Assembly (NCBI GenBank): GCA_025934485.1 | Contig: JAICXX010000022.1 | Location: 1 to 54,832, forward strand | Reading direction: 5' to 3' | Length of the DNA stretch: 54,832 nucleotides | Origin: Chitinophagaceae bacterium | GTDB lineage: Bacteria; Bacteroidota; Bacteroidia; Chitinophagales; Chitinophagaceae | Shown: positions 15,578 through 25,500 of the stretch, in pieces | Numbering within the stretch: position 1 is the first letter of the stretch | Layout of the letters: the number at the start of each line of letters is the position of its first letter | Made by a program: the position numbers and the translations under genes | Notes under the pieces: generated by a model | What the model was told of the DNA's origin: nothing | The model's database searches: none | What the model saw: the letters and a program-made list of their open reading frames with translations, nothing else

Positions 15578-16519
15578 CTATTTTTTAAGCCCGATCTCCC
15601 GGAGCCGTTCGTCGAGATACGCTCCGGCGGTGGCGTCGGGATACGCCCTGGGATGCGCCGTATCGACACAGCTGCGCAGACAGGCCAGGCTCATTTCGCT
15701 TTTGGGATGGAGAAAGAAGGGGATCGAAAAACGTGGCGACCCCCACAGCTCGCGGGGTGGGTTCACGACCCGGTGGGTCGTGGACTTGAGCCGGTTATTG
15801 GTCAACCGTTGCAGCATATCGCCCACATTCACAACAATTTGCTCGGGAAGCGAGGTCACGGGTACCCACTGGTTCTGTTTATTGAGGATTTCCAGCCCAT
15901 CGGCCGAGGCGCCTACTAATAAAGTGATCAGGTTGATATCCTCGTGCTGTTCGGCGCGGATGGCTGACTTAGGTTCCTGTGTGATGGGCGGATAATGGAT
16001 CGCCCGGAGGATGGAGTTCCCATTGTGGACCCAGCGGTCGAAATAGGCTTCATCGAGACCCAGGAAGATCGCGATGGCCTGGAGCAACTTCAACCCGGAA
16101 TTCTCGAAAGAGCGGTAAGCTTCCACAAAGACCGGGCTGAAGGACGGCAGTTCACCGACTTCCACATTGTCGGGATACTCTGCTTTGACCGGATCGTTGT
16201 CCGTGACGGTCTGACCGAACTGAAAGAATTCTTTAAGATCGGGCGCCGTGCTCCCTTTGGCGTGTTCTCTCCCGAAGGAGGTATAACCGCGCTGACCGGC
16301 CAAGCCGGGGATCTCGTATTTGTTTTTTACTTCTTGCGGCAACGCGAAAAAAGCCTTGGCGCAGGTGTACATTGCCTCGACAATCCCTGCAGGGATCCCA
16401 TGGTTTTTCACCGCTACAAATCCAACCTCTTCATAAGCGTGTCCGAGGGCGGAAACAAAGGCAGCCTTTTGCTGCGGCGTGCCGGAGAATTCGGCGAGAT
16501 CGACTACGGGGATTGCCAT
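15578..16519 (-). CDS. 2-oxoglutarate/Fe(II) oxygenase, isopenicillin N synthase-like
   Basis: A 313-residue non-haem iron oxygenase. The N-terminal DIOX_N region starts IPVVDLAEFSGT and has the GFVAVKNHGIP strand. The double-stranded beta-helix core provides the metal triad His/Asp in AEQHEDINLITLL and His in KSTTHRVVNP, and the RxS 2-oxoglutarate motif RFSIPFFLHP. It lacks a signal peptide and should be cytoplasmic. The substrate is not predictable: the family includes oxidases of amino acids and of secondary metabolites. It lies 43 bases downstream of asnS on the same strand and is probably co-transcribed with it, but the pairing gives no functional hint. Confidence 0.88.
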   Translation of the reverse strand: MAIPVVDLAEFSGTPQQKAAFVSALGHAYEEVGFVAVKNHGIPAGIVEAMYTCAKAFFALPQEVKNKYEIPGLAGQRGYTSFGREHAKGSTAPDLKEFFQFGQTVTDNDPVKAEYPDNVEVGELPSFSPVFVEAYRSFENSGLKLLQAIAIFLGLDEAYFDRWVHNGNSILRAIHYPPITQEPKSAIRAEQHEDINLITLLVGASADGLEILNKQNQWVPVTSLPEQIVVNVGDMLQRLTNNRLKSTTHRVVNPPRELWGSPRFSIPFFLHPKSEMSLACLRSCVDTAHPRAYPDATAGAYLDERLREIGLKK

Positions 16520-16562
16520 GATAGGATAAATTTTAGAGGAAGTTAAAACATTTTCCGGGTCC

Positions 16563-18002
16563 TTAGAACTCCGCGCTCTTGGGCGTCCGCGGGAACGCGA
16601 TCACATCGCGGATATTCGTCATCCCCGTTACAAACAACATCATCCGCTCGAAGCCCAGGCCGAAACCCGCATGCGGCACGCTTCCGAAACGACGGGTATC
16701 CAGGTACCACCACATCTCTTCGGTAGGAATATGCATGTCCTTCATCCGCTCTTCCAGCTTGTCGAGCCGTTCCTCACGTTGCGAACCACCCACCAGCTCC
16801 CCGATACCGGGCACCAGGATATCCATGGCGGCGACGGTCTTGCCATCTTCGTTACGACGCATATAGAAGGCCTTGATAGCCGCGGGATAACCCGTGACGA
16901 TCACGGGTTTTTTAAAATGTTTTTCTACGAGATACCGCTCGTGCTCGCTTTGCATGTCGATGCCCCATTTGACGTCGTACTGGAATTTCTTTTTCTTGTA
17001 TGCCGGCGATTGCAGCAGGACATCGATGGCTTGAGTGTAGGTGATGCGCTCGAATTGGTTGTTGAGCACGAATTCCAGTTTTTCTATCAGCCCAAGCTCG
17101 CTTCGCTCGGCCTGTGGCTTTGTTTTTTCTTCTTCCACCAGTCGTTGCGCGAGGAACTCCAGGTCTTCGCGGTTGTGTTCCATCACATAGGCGATCAGGT
17201 ATTTGATGAATTCTTCGGCGAGGTTCATGTTATCCTCGAGATCGTAGAAGGCCATCTCCGGCTCGATCATCCAGAACTCGGCGAGATGCCGTGCGGTATT
17301 CGAGTTCTCTGCACGGAAAGTAGGCCCGAAGGTATAGATCTCACTAAGGGCCATTGCACCGAGCTCGCCTTCGAGCTGGCCGCTGACGGTGAGGTTGGTC
17401 GCCCTGCCAAAAAAGTCCTCGGAAAAATCGATGCTTCCGTCTTCTTTACGCGGCGTGCCATCGAAGGGCAATGTGCTCACGCGGAACATCTCACCGGCGC
17501 CTTCTGCATCCGATGCGGTTACGATCGGCGTATGCAGATAGACAAAGCCTTTCGCGTTAAAGAATTTATGGATAGCGAAGGCCAACGCGTGGCGCACGCG
17601 GAACACCGCACCAAAAGTGTTTGTCCTAAATCTTAAGTGCGCGATCTCACGCAGATATTCGAGGCTCGGCCTGTTCTTCAGCTGAAGTGGATATGTATCG
17701 GGATTGCATTCGCCAAGGATTTCGATCGTATGGGCCTTTACCTCGACTGCCTGGCCCTTGCCCAAAGAAGCAACCAGCTGCCCCACGACTTTCAGGCTGG
17801 CCCCCGGGGTTATTTTTTTGAGGACCGCATCATCGAAAGCACCCAACTCCGCCACGATCTGAAGGTTATTGTTTGTAGATCCGTCATTGAGCGCGATGAA
17901 CTGATTATTGCGGAAACTCCGCACCCATCCCATAACAATTACTTCCCGATCATCCGGTGTGGTGTTTAACAGCCCTGCGACTTTTACTCTTGTGTTGAAC
18001 AT
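16563..18002 (-). CDS. asnS: Asparaginyl-tRNA synthetase
   Basis: Charges tRNA-Asn. A 479-residue class IIb synthetase with an N-terminal OB-fold anticodon-binding domain ([20 protein letters not shown]), motif 2 around [22 protein letters not shown], and motif 3 [12 protein letters not shown] near the C-terminus. The [12 protein letters not shown] stretch and the length separate it from AspRS. The start ATG at 18002 matches the family N-terminus. A perfect -7 element TATATTTG ends only five bases from the ATG, so the mRNA may be leaderless or nearly so. Confidence 0.97.
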   Translation of the reverse strand: MFNTRVKVAGLLNTTPDDREVIVMGWVRSFRNNQFIALNDGSTNNNLQIVAELGAFDDAVLKKITPGASLKVVGQLVASLGKGQAVEVKAHTIEILGECNPDTYPLQLKNRPSLEYLREIAHLRFRTNTFGAVFRVRHALAFAIHKFFNAKGFVYLHTPIVTASDAEGAGEMFRVSTLPFDGTPRKEDGSIDFSEDFFGRATNLTVSGQLEGELGAMALSEIYTFGPTFRAENSNTARHLAEFWMIEPEMAFYDLEDNMNLAEEFIKYLIAYVMEHNREDLEFLAQRLVEEEKTKPQAERSELGLIEKLEFVLNNQFERITYTQAIDVLLQSPAYKKKKFQYDVKWGIDMQSEHERYLVEKHFKKPVIVTGYPAAIKAFYMRRNEDGKTVAAMDILVPGIGELVGGSQREERLDKLEERMKDMHIPTEEMWWYLDTRRFGSVPHAGFGLGFERMMLFVTGMTNIRDVIAFPRTPKSAEF

Positions 18003-18007
18003 GGCCG

Positions 18008-18015
18008 CAAATATA
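18008..18015 (-). promoter_or_regulatory. -7 element next to the asnS start
   Basis: TATATTTG on the minus strand, then CGGCC and the ATG. With the usual distance from element to start site, transcription would begin at or next to the A of the start codon. No good -33 box is seen. Confidence 0.45.
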
Positions 18016-18097
18016 ACCCAACTATGGAGTAACCTTGCCGTATATAATTCTTTTAGGCCAAAAAACCTCTGAAATTCAGTTGGTTTTAAAAAAAATT

Positions 18098-18128
18098 TTT
18101 GAATTTTTGAGTTTATTTACTAAAATTG
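18098..18128 (+). promoter_or_regulatory. Promoter of rho
   Basis: TTTG (18098-18101), 19 bases, TAAAATTG (18121-18128); one mismatch to TTTG-N19-TAnnTTTG. The resulting AU-rich leader of about 145 bases could serve Rho autoregulation, as rho genes are often attenuated by their own product. Confidence 0.5.
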
Positions 18129-18279
18129 CAGTGGAATTAAGCTGATCGGTTCCCTTTTCCAATGCTCACAGCTTATCAGTATTAACTCTTTCTGTTCAAT
18201 AATAATCAAAATTCATTTCAAACATTTTCATTAGACAGGCCTACTGTTTGAGAATGGTGTTCAACTCTCAAGTCATTTT

Positions 18280-20205
18280 ATGTACGATATTCTCCAACTG
18301 AACGACATGCTCGTTCCGGAACTCCTCGACATTGCGGAACAATTGAAAATTGCAGGAGCCAAGAAACTGGACAAGCAGGAGCTCATTTACAAAATCCTGG
18401 ATAAACAAGCTGTTACGGCAAGCGAGGGAAAGGGTGAGGCTGCCGACGACAAGCCCAACAAACGTAAACGCATCATCAAGGCGACAACGGCTAACAGCAC
18501 TGAAGAAGCCATTGTGGAAAGCGAAGAAAAACCTAAAAAAGCAGAAGCGAAAAAAGATACCAAAGATACGCGCGCCAAGAAAGAAGAGAAGCCCATGTTG
18601 AAAAAGGGCGCCCGCAAAAAAGAAGACGAACCGCAGGAAGAAGCGCCTGTGGCTGCCAAGGCTCCGGTCGTAAAAGCCCACCCCGCAGCAGCACCGGTTC
18701 GTGGAGTTGTAAATCGGGGCGCAGCGCCGGGCGAAGCGCCGCATCGTGATGGTGCTGGCCGCGAGAATCGTGAGGGCCGTGAAGGCCGCGAAACTCCGCA
18801 TCGCGAAGTTGCACATGCACCCCGCCGCGAAGGCGCTCCGAATCATGATGCGTCGCGTGGGGATGTGTCGCGGCGCGATGCATCTCTCGGGGAAATGCCG
18901 CGCAGAGACGTCGTGAACCGGGCTGAACACAATCAGTCGAACGACGACCCGAATCGGGAAGATGCCGAAAATCAACCCGGACAGGACGAGTCCATGCAGG
19001 ACGAGCAGGAGGGTATGAACGAGGGCGGCCGCAATGCCGACCAGCAACGCGCCTATCCCCAGCGTCGCAACGAAGTCTTCAACATCGAATTCGACGGCGT
19101 CATCTCCGCCGAAGGCGTTCTCGAAATGATGCCCGATGGCTATGGCTTCCTCCGCAGCAGCGACTACAACTATCTCTCTTCTCCCGACGATATCTACGTA
19201 AGCCCATCACAGATAAAATTGTTCGGTCTCAAAACCGGCGATACCGTACTGGGTTCCGTCCGCCCGCCGAAAGAGGGGGAAAAATATTTCGCCCTGCTTA
19301 AGGTCGAAACGATCAACAACAAAGGTCCCGAAGAAGTCCGCGACCGTGTTCCCTTCGACTATCTGACACCGTTGTTCCCCTTCGAGAAGCTCAATCTTTT
19401 CACTACGCCCAGCGACTATAGCTGCCGCATCATCGATCTCTTCACCCCCATAGGTAAAGGCCAGCGCGGTCTCATCGTCGCCCAGCCGAAAACGGGTAAG
19501 ACCATGCTGCTGAAAGCCGTTGCCAACGCCGTCGCCGCCAACCACCCCGAGTGCTACCTGATGATTGTCCTCGTCGACGAACGTCCCGAGGAAGTTACGG
19601 ATATGGAACGCAGCGTAAAGGCCGAGGTCATCGCCTCTACTTTCGACGAGCCTGCGGAAAAACACGTGAAGGTCTCGACGATCGCTCTCCAAAAGGCCAA
19701 GCGCCTCGTAGAATGCGGTCACGACGTCATCATCCTCCTCGACTCCATCACCCGCCTGGCCCGCGCCCATAACACCGTAGCCCCCGCATCGGGTAAAGTG
19801 CTCTCCGGTGGTGTGGAAGCAAACGCCATGCAGAAGCCGAAACAGTTCTTCGGGGCAGCCCGTAAGATCGAGAACGGCGGCTCGCTGACGATCCTCGCGA
19901 CAGCCCTCATCGACACCGGCTCCAAAATGGACGAAGTGATCTTCGAAGAGTTCAAGGGTACCGGTAACATGGAATTGCAGCTGGAACGCCGTCTGTCCAA
20001 CCGTCGTATCTACCCCGCGATAGACCTGGTTGCATCGTCCACCCGCCGCGACGACCTGCTGCTGGAAAGAGAGGTTCTCCAACGCATGAATCTCCTGCGC
20101 GTTTATCTCAACGACATGAACGCAGAAGAAGCCATGAACGAGCTGCTGAAACGCATGCGCGGGACCAAGAGTAACGAGGAATTCCTGGCCAGTATGAACG
20201 GCTGA
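18280..20205 (+). CDS. rho: Transcription termination factor Rho with long disordered insertion
   Basis: Hexameric RNA-dependent ATPase/helicase that ends transcription. The 641 residues divide into a Rho_N helical domain (1-45), a low-complexity insertion (about 48-265), the RNA-binding cold-shock-like domain (about 270-345), and the ATPase core with Walker A AQPKTGKT (401-408) and Walker [12 protein letters not shown]. The insertion is first Lys/Glu/Ala-rich, then Arg/Gly/Glu/His-rich with repeats such as GREGRE, then Asp/Gln/Asn-rich. E. coli Rho lacks it (about 420 residues). In Bacteroides, a comparable disordered region of Rho has been reported to drive condensate formation; that this one does is inference. 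The start at 18280 gives the conserved [10 protein letters not shown]. Confidence 0.97.
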   Translation: MYDILQLNDMLVPELLDIAEQLKIAGAKKLDKQELIYKILDKQAVTASEGKGEAADDKPNKRKRIIKATTANSTEEAIVESEEKPKKAEAKKDTKDTRAKKEEKPMLKKGARKKEDEPQEEAPVAAKAPVVKAHPAAAPVRGVVNRGAAPGEAPHRDGAGRENREGREGRETPHREVAHAPRREGAPNHDASRGDVSRRDASLGEMPRRDVVNRAEHNQSNDDPNREDAENQPGQDESMQDEQEGMNEGGRNADQQRAYPQRRNEVFNIEFDGVISAEGVLEMMPDGYGFLRSSDYNYLSSPDDIYVSPSQIKLFGLKTGDTVLGSVRPPKEGEKYFALLKVETINNKGPEEVRDRVPFDYLTPLFPFEKLNLFTTPSDYSCRIIDLFTPIGKGQRGLIVAQPKTGKTMLLKAVANAVAANHPECYLMIVLVDERPEEVTDMERSVKAEVIASTFDEPAEKHVKVSTIALQKAKRLVECGHDVIILLDSITRLARAHNTVAPASGKVLSGGVEANAMQKPKQFFGAARKIENGGSLTILATALIDTGSKMDEVIFEEFKGTGNMELQLERRLSNRRIYPAIDLVASSTRRDDLLLEREVLQRMNLLRVYLNDMNAEEAMNELLKRMRGTKSNEEFLASMNG

Positions 20206-20257
20206 AGCGGTCCGGCCGCCGGACCCAGCCGGCAAGCTAATGGTATAGCCGCTTCAG
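20202..20257 (+). repeat. Nested inverted repeats at the rho 3' end
   Basis: CTGAAGCGG (20202-20210, overlapping the rho stop) is a perfect 9-base complement of CCGCTTCAG (20249-20257). Inside it is a hairpin GGTCCGG-CCG-CCGGACC (20209-20225). There is no T-tract, so this is not a classical terminator; it may protect the transcript end. Confidence 0.5.
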
Positions 20258-20300
20258 GTAAGCGGCGTTAAGCCAAACCAGTCCGCCGCACAGCGCAGAC

Positions 20301-20531
20301 TTAAACCATTGCGTCGATCTTCTGCGCAAGCCTCCTGTCCTTATCGGTGACGACATCGCCGGCGCTATGCGTCGATAACCGGATCTCGACCGTATTATAG
20401 ACATTCGACCAGTCCGGGTGATGATCCATCTTTTCGGCTTCGAGCGCCACCCGCGTCATAAAAGCAAAAGCCTCGGAAAAATTCTTGAATTGGAATTTCC
20501 GGTAGAGTGTATTGTTTTTTTCTTCCCACAT
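20301..20531 (-). CDS. 4a-hydroxytetrahydrobiopterin dehydratase
   Basis: Pterin-4a-carbinolamine dehydratase, which recycles oxidised pterin cofactor after aromatic amino acid hydroxylation. A 76-residue protein, somewhat shorter than the common 90-100. The catalytic pattern [20 protein letters not shown] supplies His37, His38 and His55, and a terminal LAQKID helix is present. It converges with rho and follows the IPExxxVDY gene by 36 bases on the minus strand. No phenylalanine hydroxylase is in the window. Confidence 0.9.
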   Translation of the reverse strand: MWEEKNNTLYRKFQFKNFSEAFAFMTRVALEAEKMDHHPDWSNVYNTVEIRLSTHSAGDVVTDKDRRLAQKIDAMV

Positions 20532-20567
20532 GGCTTATGATTTTTAACCGGCCGCCGGCCGGGTTGG

Positions 20568-21002
20568 CTAAAAAATTAAGTGTCCCTTATTCTTTATCTT
20601 CTCCTGCGCCAGCTCCATCACCAGCTGCACACCGGGCATACCCCGGATCGAGTTCATCAGCAGCTGTAAGTTCTCATCCGGCACCACGTCGCCCTTGAGA
20701 AGCCACAGAAAATCCAGGTGCTTGAACTCGGGCAGCAGATATTCCCCGTCGAACTGGTTGTTGTACAGAAAGTGTTGCAACGTAGCACTGGGTTCGCGGT
20801 ATTCGTAGACTCCGAAATAGTATTTGCGCTGCTTCCGCGTCAGCTGGATCTCGATCTCGTTGTTGATCCGGAAATCGAACCGCAGGCGGCTGTTGAGCTG
20901 CCAGCAGAATTGATAGTTCTTTACCGGCGCCACCAGCCCCAGCAACCGGGTGTCCTCGAAGAACTCCCCCGTCATGTCCTCTATGTTCAGCTTTAGCTTC
21001 AT
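20568..21002 (-). CDS. IPExxxVDY family protein
   Basis: A 144-residue protein of a family confined largely to Bacteroidota. The naming motif appears as LPEFKHLDF near residue 91, followed by LWLLKGD; the N-terminal half has alternating strands (LLGLVAPVKNYQFCWQLNSRL). No signal peptide or membrane segment. The function is unknown. It lies in a minus-strand group with the M28-type peptidase (43 bases upstream) and the pterin dehydratase. Confidence 0.82.
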   Translation of the reverse strand: MKLKLNIEDMTGEFFEDTRLLGLVAPVKNYQFCWQLNSRLRFDFRINNEIEIQLTRKQRKYYFGVYEYREPSATLQHFLYNNQFDGEYLLPEFKHLDFLWLLKGDVVPDENLQLLMNSIRGMPGVQLVMELAQEKIKNKGHLIF

Positions 21003-21045
21003 GGTGTCATGTCAAGGCTCAGTCTTATGGTCGCAGCGGCCAGTC

Positions 21046-22425
21046 TTATGGACTCAGCCGCGCAAACGCCAGCCGCCCGCGGTTGTTCGCGCCGGCGATC
21101 ACTTCATAAGTATATTTCACGATCATCAGCTCATTGTCACAGGCATTGTCGTCGGACCCGCTGTAGAGGGCCAACGCCGGGATATTCCGGCTATAAAAGG
21201 AAGTATAATCCCCCGCCCGGCTATAGGCGCTGTCCAGCCGGAACGAAAGCCCCTTTTGTTCCTTCACCTCGCGGCAGATACCCCACCAGGCAGGTGAAGT
21301 GCCATAGCCGCCGATGACAAGCGCATGCGAGTTATCCACTGCAGGATCGAGCCGGTCCAGGTCCAGGGCATAGTTCAACGGTGCGATGCCTGCAGGGAGA
21401 TGCGCCGCCAGCCATTTCGACCCATATGCACCCTGCTCCTCACCCGAAAAAGCGACAAAAAGATAGTTGTTGGCTTTGAGCTTCGACGCCGCCAGCATCC
21501 GCGACAACTCGATGAGCCCGGCAACACCGGAGACATCATCCGTCCAGGCCTTGCCCGCAACGGCAGCGCCCCCGCCTTCGGCAGCGCGGGCAGCGGCAGA
21601 ATCCATCCCTTCGGCGGCTGCGCTTATACCATCATAATGCGCCGCGATCACTACCGTCGAGGCAGCCCCATTATCAAGATATCCTACGACATTGTGCCCT
21701 GACCGCTCCTTTTCGGAAAAAGCCACCTTGAGCTTCAGATCGAGGTCGGCCTCATCATCCTTTAGAAATTTCCGTTTGGCCTCACGGGTGATATACACCA
21801 CCGGGATCGCGACAGGCTCAGCCCTATCACGGGCATCGAAAGCCAGGTTATCCGGCGTCTTCCCCGAGTTATAAAGGATCAGCGCCGTGGCCCCCTTCTT
21901 CTCGAAAGCCACCGCCTTCGCCCGGATAGCAGCCCGAAGATCATAATGGGGATTGCCCGCCCCTGCTTCCAACAACTCCCGCAGATCCTGAAACCAGGGC
22001 GCACCACTCTCCTGCAAGGCAATGGCCGGCGACCCCGAAACACTTCCCGTGGCGCTAAAGGCGAGCGGGAAATATTCCTTATTGAGGACAAACGCATGGT
22101 CGTTCACGGCCAGAAAAGCATCTGCGCTCACTTCACGGCCATTATCGATCTCGAAAGCCTGGATCCAACCCTTGTTATCGCCCCGCGGTTGTACACCCGC
22201 CTTGCCTAACTCGCTGATAATGTAGTCGCTCGCGAGCTTGTCACCGGGCGTACCCATCCTGCGCCCCTCCAGCCTGGCATCAGAAAGATACCGCGTGTGG
22301 GCTTCCAGATTGGCGAGGACGATCTTGTCGGCTTTTTTGCTCTTTTGTGCGAAGGTGGAGGTCTGAAAAATAAGGATCGGTAACAGGGTAAGGATTGGAC
22401 TCAAAAATTTAATACGGAAGATCAT
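21046..22425 (-). CDS. Secreted M28-family metallopeptidase, possibly with altered metal site
   Basis: A 459-residue protein with an N-terminal signal peptide (FLSPILTLLPILIFQTSTFA), a PA-like insertion (about 110-245) and an M28 zinc peptidase core. Visible metal or catalytic residues are His263 (AAHYDG), Asp297 (TDDVSG), Glu329-Glu330 (SGEEQG) and Asp355/357 (ALDLDRLD). The last ligand of the family, His in a segment like YHxPSD, is missing: after IPALALYSG the sequence runs SDDNACDNELMIVKYTYEV, so about a dozen residues normally there seem deleted in frame. An Ala/Gly-rich insertion sits between His263 and Asp297. It may be inactive or use a single metal. Probably exported to the periplasm. 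Confidence 0.85.
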   Translation of the reverse strand: MIFRIKFLSPILTLLPILIFQTSTFAQKSKKADKIVLANLEAHTRYLSDARLEGRRMGTPGDKLASDYIISELGKAGVQPRGDNKGWIQAFEIDNGREVSADAFLAVNDHAFVLNKEYFPLAFSATGSVSGSPAIALQESGAPWFQDLRELLEAGAGNPHYDLRAAIRAKAVAFEKKGATALILYNSGKTPDNLAFDARDRAEPVAIPVVYITREAKRKFLKDDEADLDLKLKVAFSEKERSGHNVVGYLDNGAASTVVIAAHYDGISAAAEGMDSAAARAAEGGGAAVAGKAWTDDVSGVAGLIELSRMLAASKLKANNYLFVAFSGEEQGAYGSKWLAAHLPAGIAPLNYALDLDRLDPAVDNSHALVIGGYGTSPAWWGICREVKEQKGLSFRLDSAYSRAGDYTSFYSRNIPALALYSGSDDNACDNELMIVKYTYEVIAGANNRGRLAFARLSP

Positions 22426-22456
22426 ACAAACCGGTTTAACATAACGATCTGTGGTA

Positions 22457-22487
22457 CAAATGTATACCCGCAGAGGGGTCTTCCAAA
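22457..22487 (-). promoter_or_regulatory. Consensus promoter of the M28 peptidase gene
   Basis: On the minus strand TTTG (22484-22487), 19 bases, TACATTTG (22457-22464), an exact match to the Bacteroidota consensus. It predicts a leader of about 26 bases. Confidence 0.65.
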
Positions 22488-22527
22488 GGTAAGATGGATT
22501 TATTTTCTACACTCACCTTTTTTCCTT

Positions 22528-22535
22528 TAGTTTTG
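22528..22535 (+). promoter_or_regulatory. -7 element of the SNF2 helicase gene
   Basis: TAGTTTTG matches TAnnTTTG; TTTC (22504-22507) lies 20 bases upstream. The start site near 22541 would be followed by ATTGCCCTTTCC, a 12-mer that also occurs just before the M16 peptidase gene start. Confidence 0.45.
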
Positions 22536-22599
22536 CAGATTGCCCTTTCCGGAGTTGACCCGGCGGCTGGACCGTAGACAGGGCTTGTTAAAAAAGCAT

Positions 22600-25500
22600 A
22601 TGGCGTTACCGCACCTTATTAAGTATGTATATACCAATGGGACCGACGAAGTGATTCGCCGCGGAAAAAAGATCCATGCCATTGGTTATGTCGAACTCAT
22701 CGAATACGACGAGCTGTTCGAGTCCGTTACGTTCCGCGTCAAAGACGATAGCTATAGCACATATTATAAAGTGTACGTACAGAAATTCAAGGACCCCAAG
22801 TCCTTGTCTATCCGCTGCAGCTGCCCATACAACCTGGGCGATATCTGCCGCCATGAGGCCGGCGCATTGATCCAGCTGCAGGAGCTGCTGGACCGCAACA
22901 TGCTGAAAGCGGAAGAAGTACAATACGACCAGCGGCACACGGTGGTCAAAATGAAGTTCATCGATCTCAAGACCATCCGTCTCCTCTGCTCACCACAGAC
23001 CCTATCCGACGCCGAGAAATATCTTCGCGCACAACGCGCCCGGATCGAATTTGCCAAAGACGAGGTCGTAAAAGCATCCGTAGAGATCGAAGATCAGCTT
23101 TACCAGGTCGTACTCCGCAAGAACGAGGAACGCAATTTCGACACGAGCTCCGATTACCCCGACATCGTTCACCCCCTGTCCCTGCCCAAGGTTATCGTGT
23201 TCATGCAACTGTTGCACGCGCATGGGGCACATTATTTCGACAGCATCCGCAACTGGGACAAAGAAAAGAACAAGCTGCTCGAAGCCTATGGCTACTCCCT
23301 CTCCGACGACCTCAACGGGAAATTCGAGTTCACTTATAAGGATGGCAAACCCTTCCTTCGCGTCCTCGATACCTCGATCAAACGCGTCGCGCCTGTAGCC
23401 AGCACCCGCCCGAAACCTGTAGAGGCCGAGGCCAATGCCGTGGTCGCGACGGAAGAGGAAAAGCTCATCGGCAATGCGCAACGCCTGGGCGTCGTCTTCA
23501 ATTTCAACCAGGAGAACTTCCCCGGCTTCCTGCTGGATGCCATATCGGGCGAAAGCAACGAGGAACAGACCGCCTACGCCGGCAAGGTCGAACGGATGGA
23601 CCTTTCGAAATTCGTCAACCTCGAGGCGTTCAATGAGACCGACAGGCAGACGGTCCCATCCCTCCGCAAGATGCAAGGGAGCGAGATCAACAAATACCTC
23701 AACCGCAACTCCCCCTTCAGCGGCATCTGGGAAAATATTGTCCATCATGAGGAAGACGACCTCCCCGAAGAGACTAAAAAGCTTATGGTGGAATATCTCC
23801 ACCCGAAGCTGAAAAAGCTGTTCGTCGAGCTGAATGCCAACCCCTTTGTCTTTTATCTCAATGGACATAAACCCTTTAAGACCACCAACATCCAACCCGT
23901 GGGTCTCTCCGGGGACGTGGTGACCCCACAATTTGCGGTCTCTGCCGAAAAGGGCGGCTATGAGGTCTCCTGCTATGTCAAGATCAACGGCCAGCCCGTG
24001 GACATCAGCCGCAACGAATGCCAGAGCCCGCTGATCTTCTTCTATAACAATAACCTGTACTTGTGGAACAAGCCCGAAGATATCGCCCTCGTCGAAAAAT
24101 TCTCGGGCCGCGAAAGCCGTACGATATCTAAAGCGTCCTGGCCTGCACAGCTGAAAGACTTTGTCCTGCCCCTCACCCGTGACTATCAAGTCGATTTCGA
24201 TAACGGCCTGATCCGGGAAATAAAGGATGGCGATCCTGAACGCAAACTCTTGCTACAGGAAAAGGGCGACTATCTCGTCTTCCAACCCCTGTTCTCCTAT
24301 AAAGGCTTCGAGACCCGCCCCGGCGGAAAGGATGAGATCGTCGTCCCCGACGGCGAGCGCGTCCTCATCGTCCACCGCAACAAAGAAGCCGAGCTGCAGT
24401 TCTTCCGCAAACTGGAATCGCTGCATTCCGCTTTTATCCACCCCGAAGGCTCGCACAGCCTGGCGCTCAAGGGCGCGGACGTTTTGAAGAACAACTGGTT
24501 CTTTCTCTTCGTCGACGCCATGGAAGAAATGAAGGTGCCGGTGTTTGGCTTCGACGCCCTGAAGAATTTCCGTTTCAACACGGCAAAACCGCAGACCAAG
24601 ATCCATATCAGCAGCAATACCGATTGGTTCGACGCCCGCGTAGATATCGTCTTCGGTGACCAAAAGGTGACCATCGCCGATGTGAAAAAAGCCCTCGGCA
24701 ACCGTCAGCAATTCGTGCCGCTTCACGACGGCACCCTGGGCGTTCTCCCCGAAGAATGGATCAAGAAATACTCCCTGCTCTTCCGTGTCGGTGAAGGCAA
24801 AAGCAACCAGCTCCGGCTCTCGAAATATCATATGAGCGTCATCGATGAGCTCTATGAGAACCGGAACGAAGAGGAGCTGATCATCCGCCTGGAAGAAAAA
24901 TATGAACAGCTCCGCGAATTCAACCGCATCCGCGAGGTGCCGCCGCCCGGCCATCTCGAACCTATCCTGCGACCCTACCAGGTCCATGGGTTCCACTGGC
25001 TGAACTATCTGCAGGAGGTCAACTGGGGCGGCATCCTGGCCGACGACATGGGTCTCGGTAAGACCATTCAGGCGTTGAGTTTTCTCCAGCATTTCAGGGA
25101 CGAGAACAGTCGCCTGAACGCGCTGGTCGTTTGCCCCACAACGCTGATGTTCAACTGGGAGAATGAGATAAAAAAATTCACCCCCTCCCTCACCTACCAT
25201 ATCCATCATGGCGGCGACCGGACACGCAGCAAGGAAGCACTATCCCAATACAACGTCATCATCACCACCTACGGTACTCTGCGGAGCGATATCAAGCTGC
25301 TGCTGGAACTAGCCTTCGACTATGCTGTACTGGATGAGTCCCAGGCCATCAAGAACCCGAGTAGCAAGGTGACCAAAGCCGCGTGCTTACTTCAGGCCAG
25401 ACACCGCCTGTGCATGAGCGGTACCCCGCTTCAGAATAACACCTTCGATATCTTCGCGCAGATGAACTTCCTGAATCCCGGCATGCTGGGCAGCCTCGAG

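Noticed and set aside
15340-15669. 109-codon minus-strand frame upstream of padR
   Set aside because: Pro/Arg-rich product overlapping the end of the oxygenase gene and the padR operator; not credible.
22540-22599. TTG start for the SNF2 helicase
   Set aside because: It would begin at the predicted transcript start; the ATG at 22600 gives a typical N-terminus.
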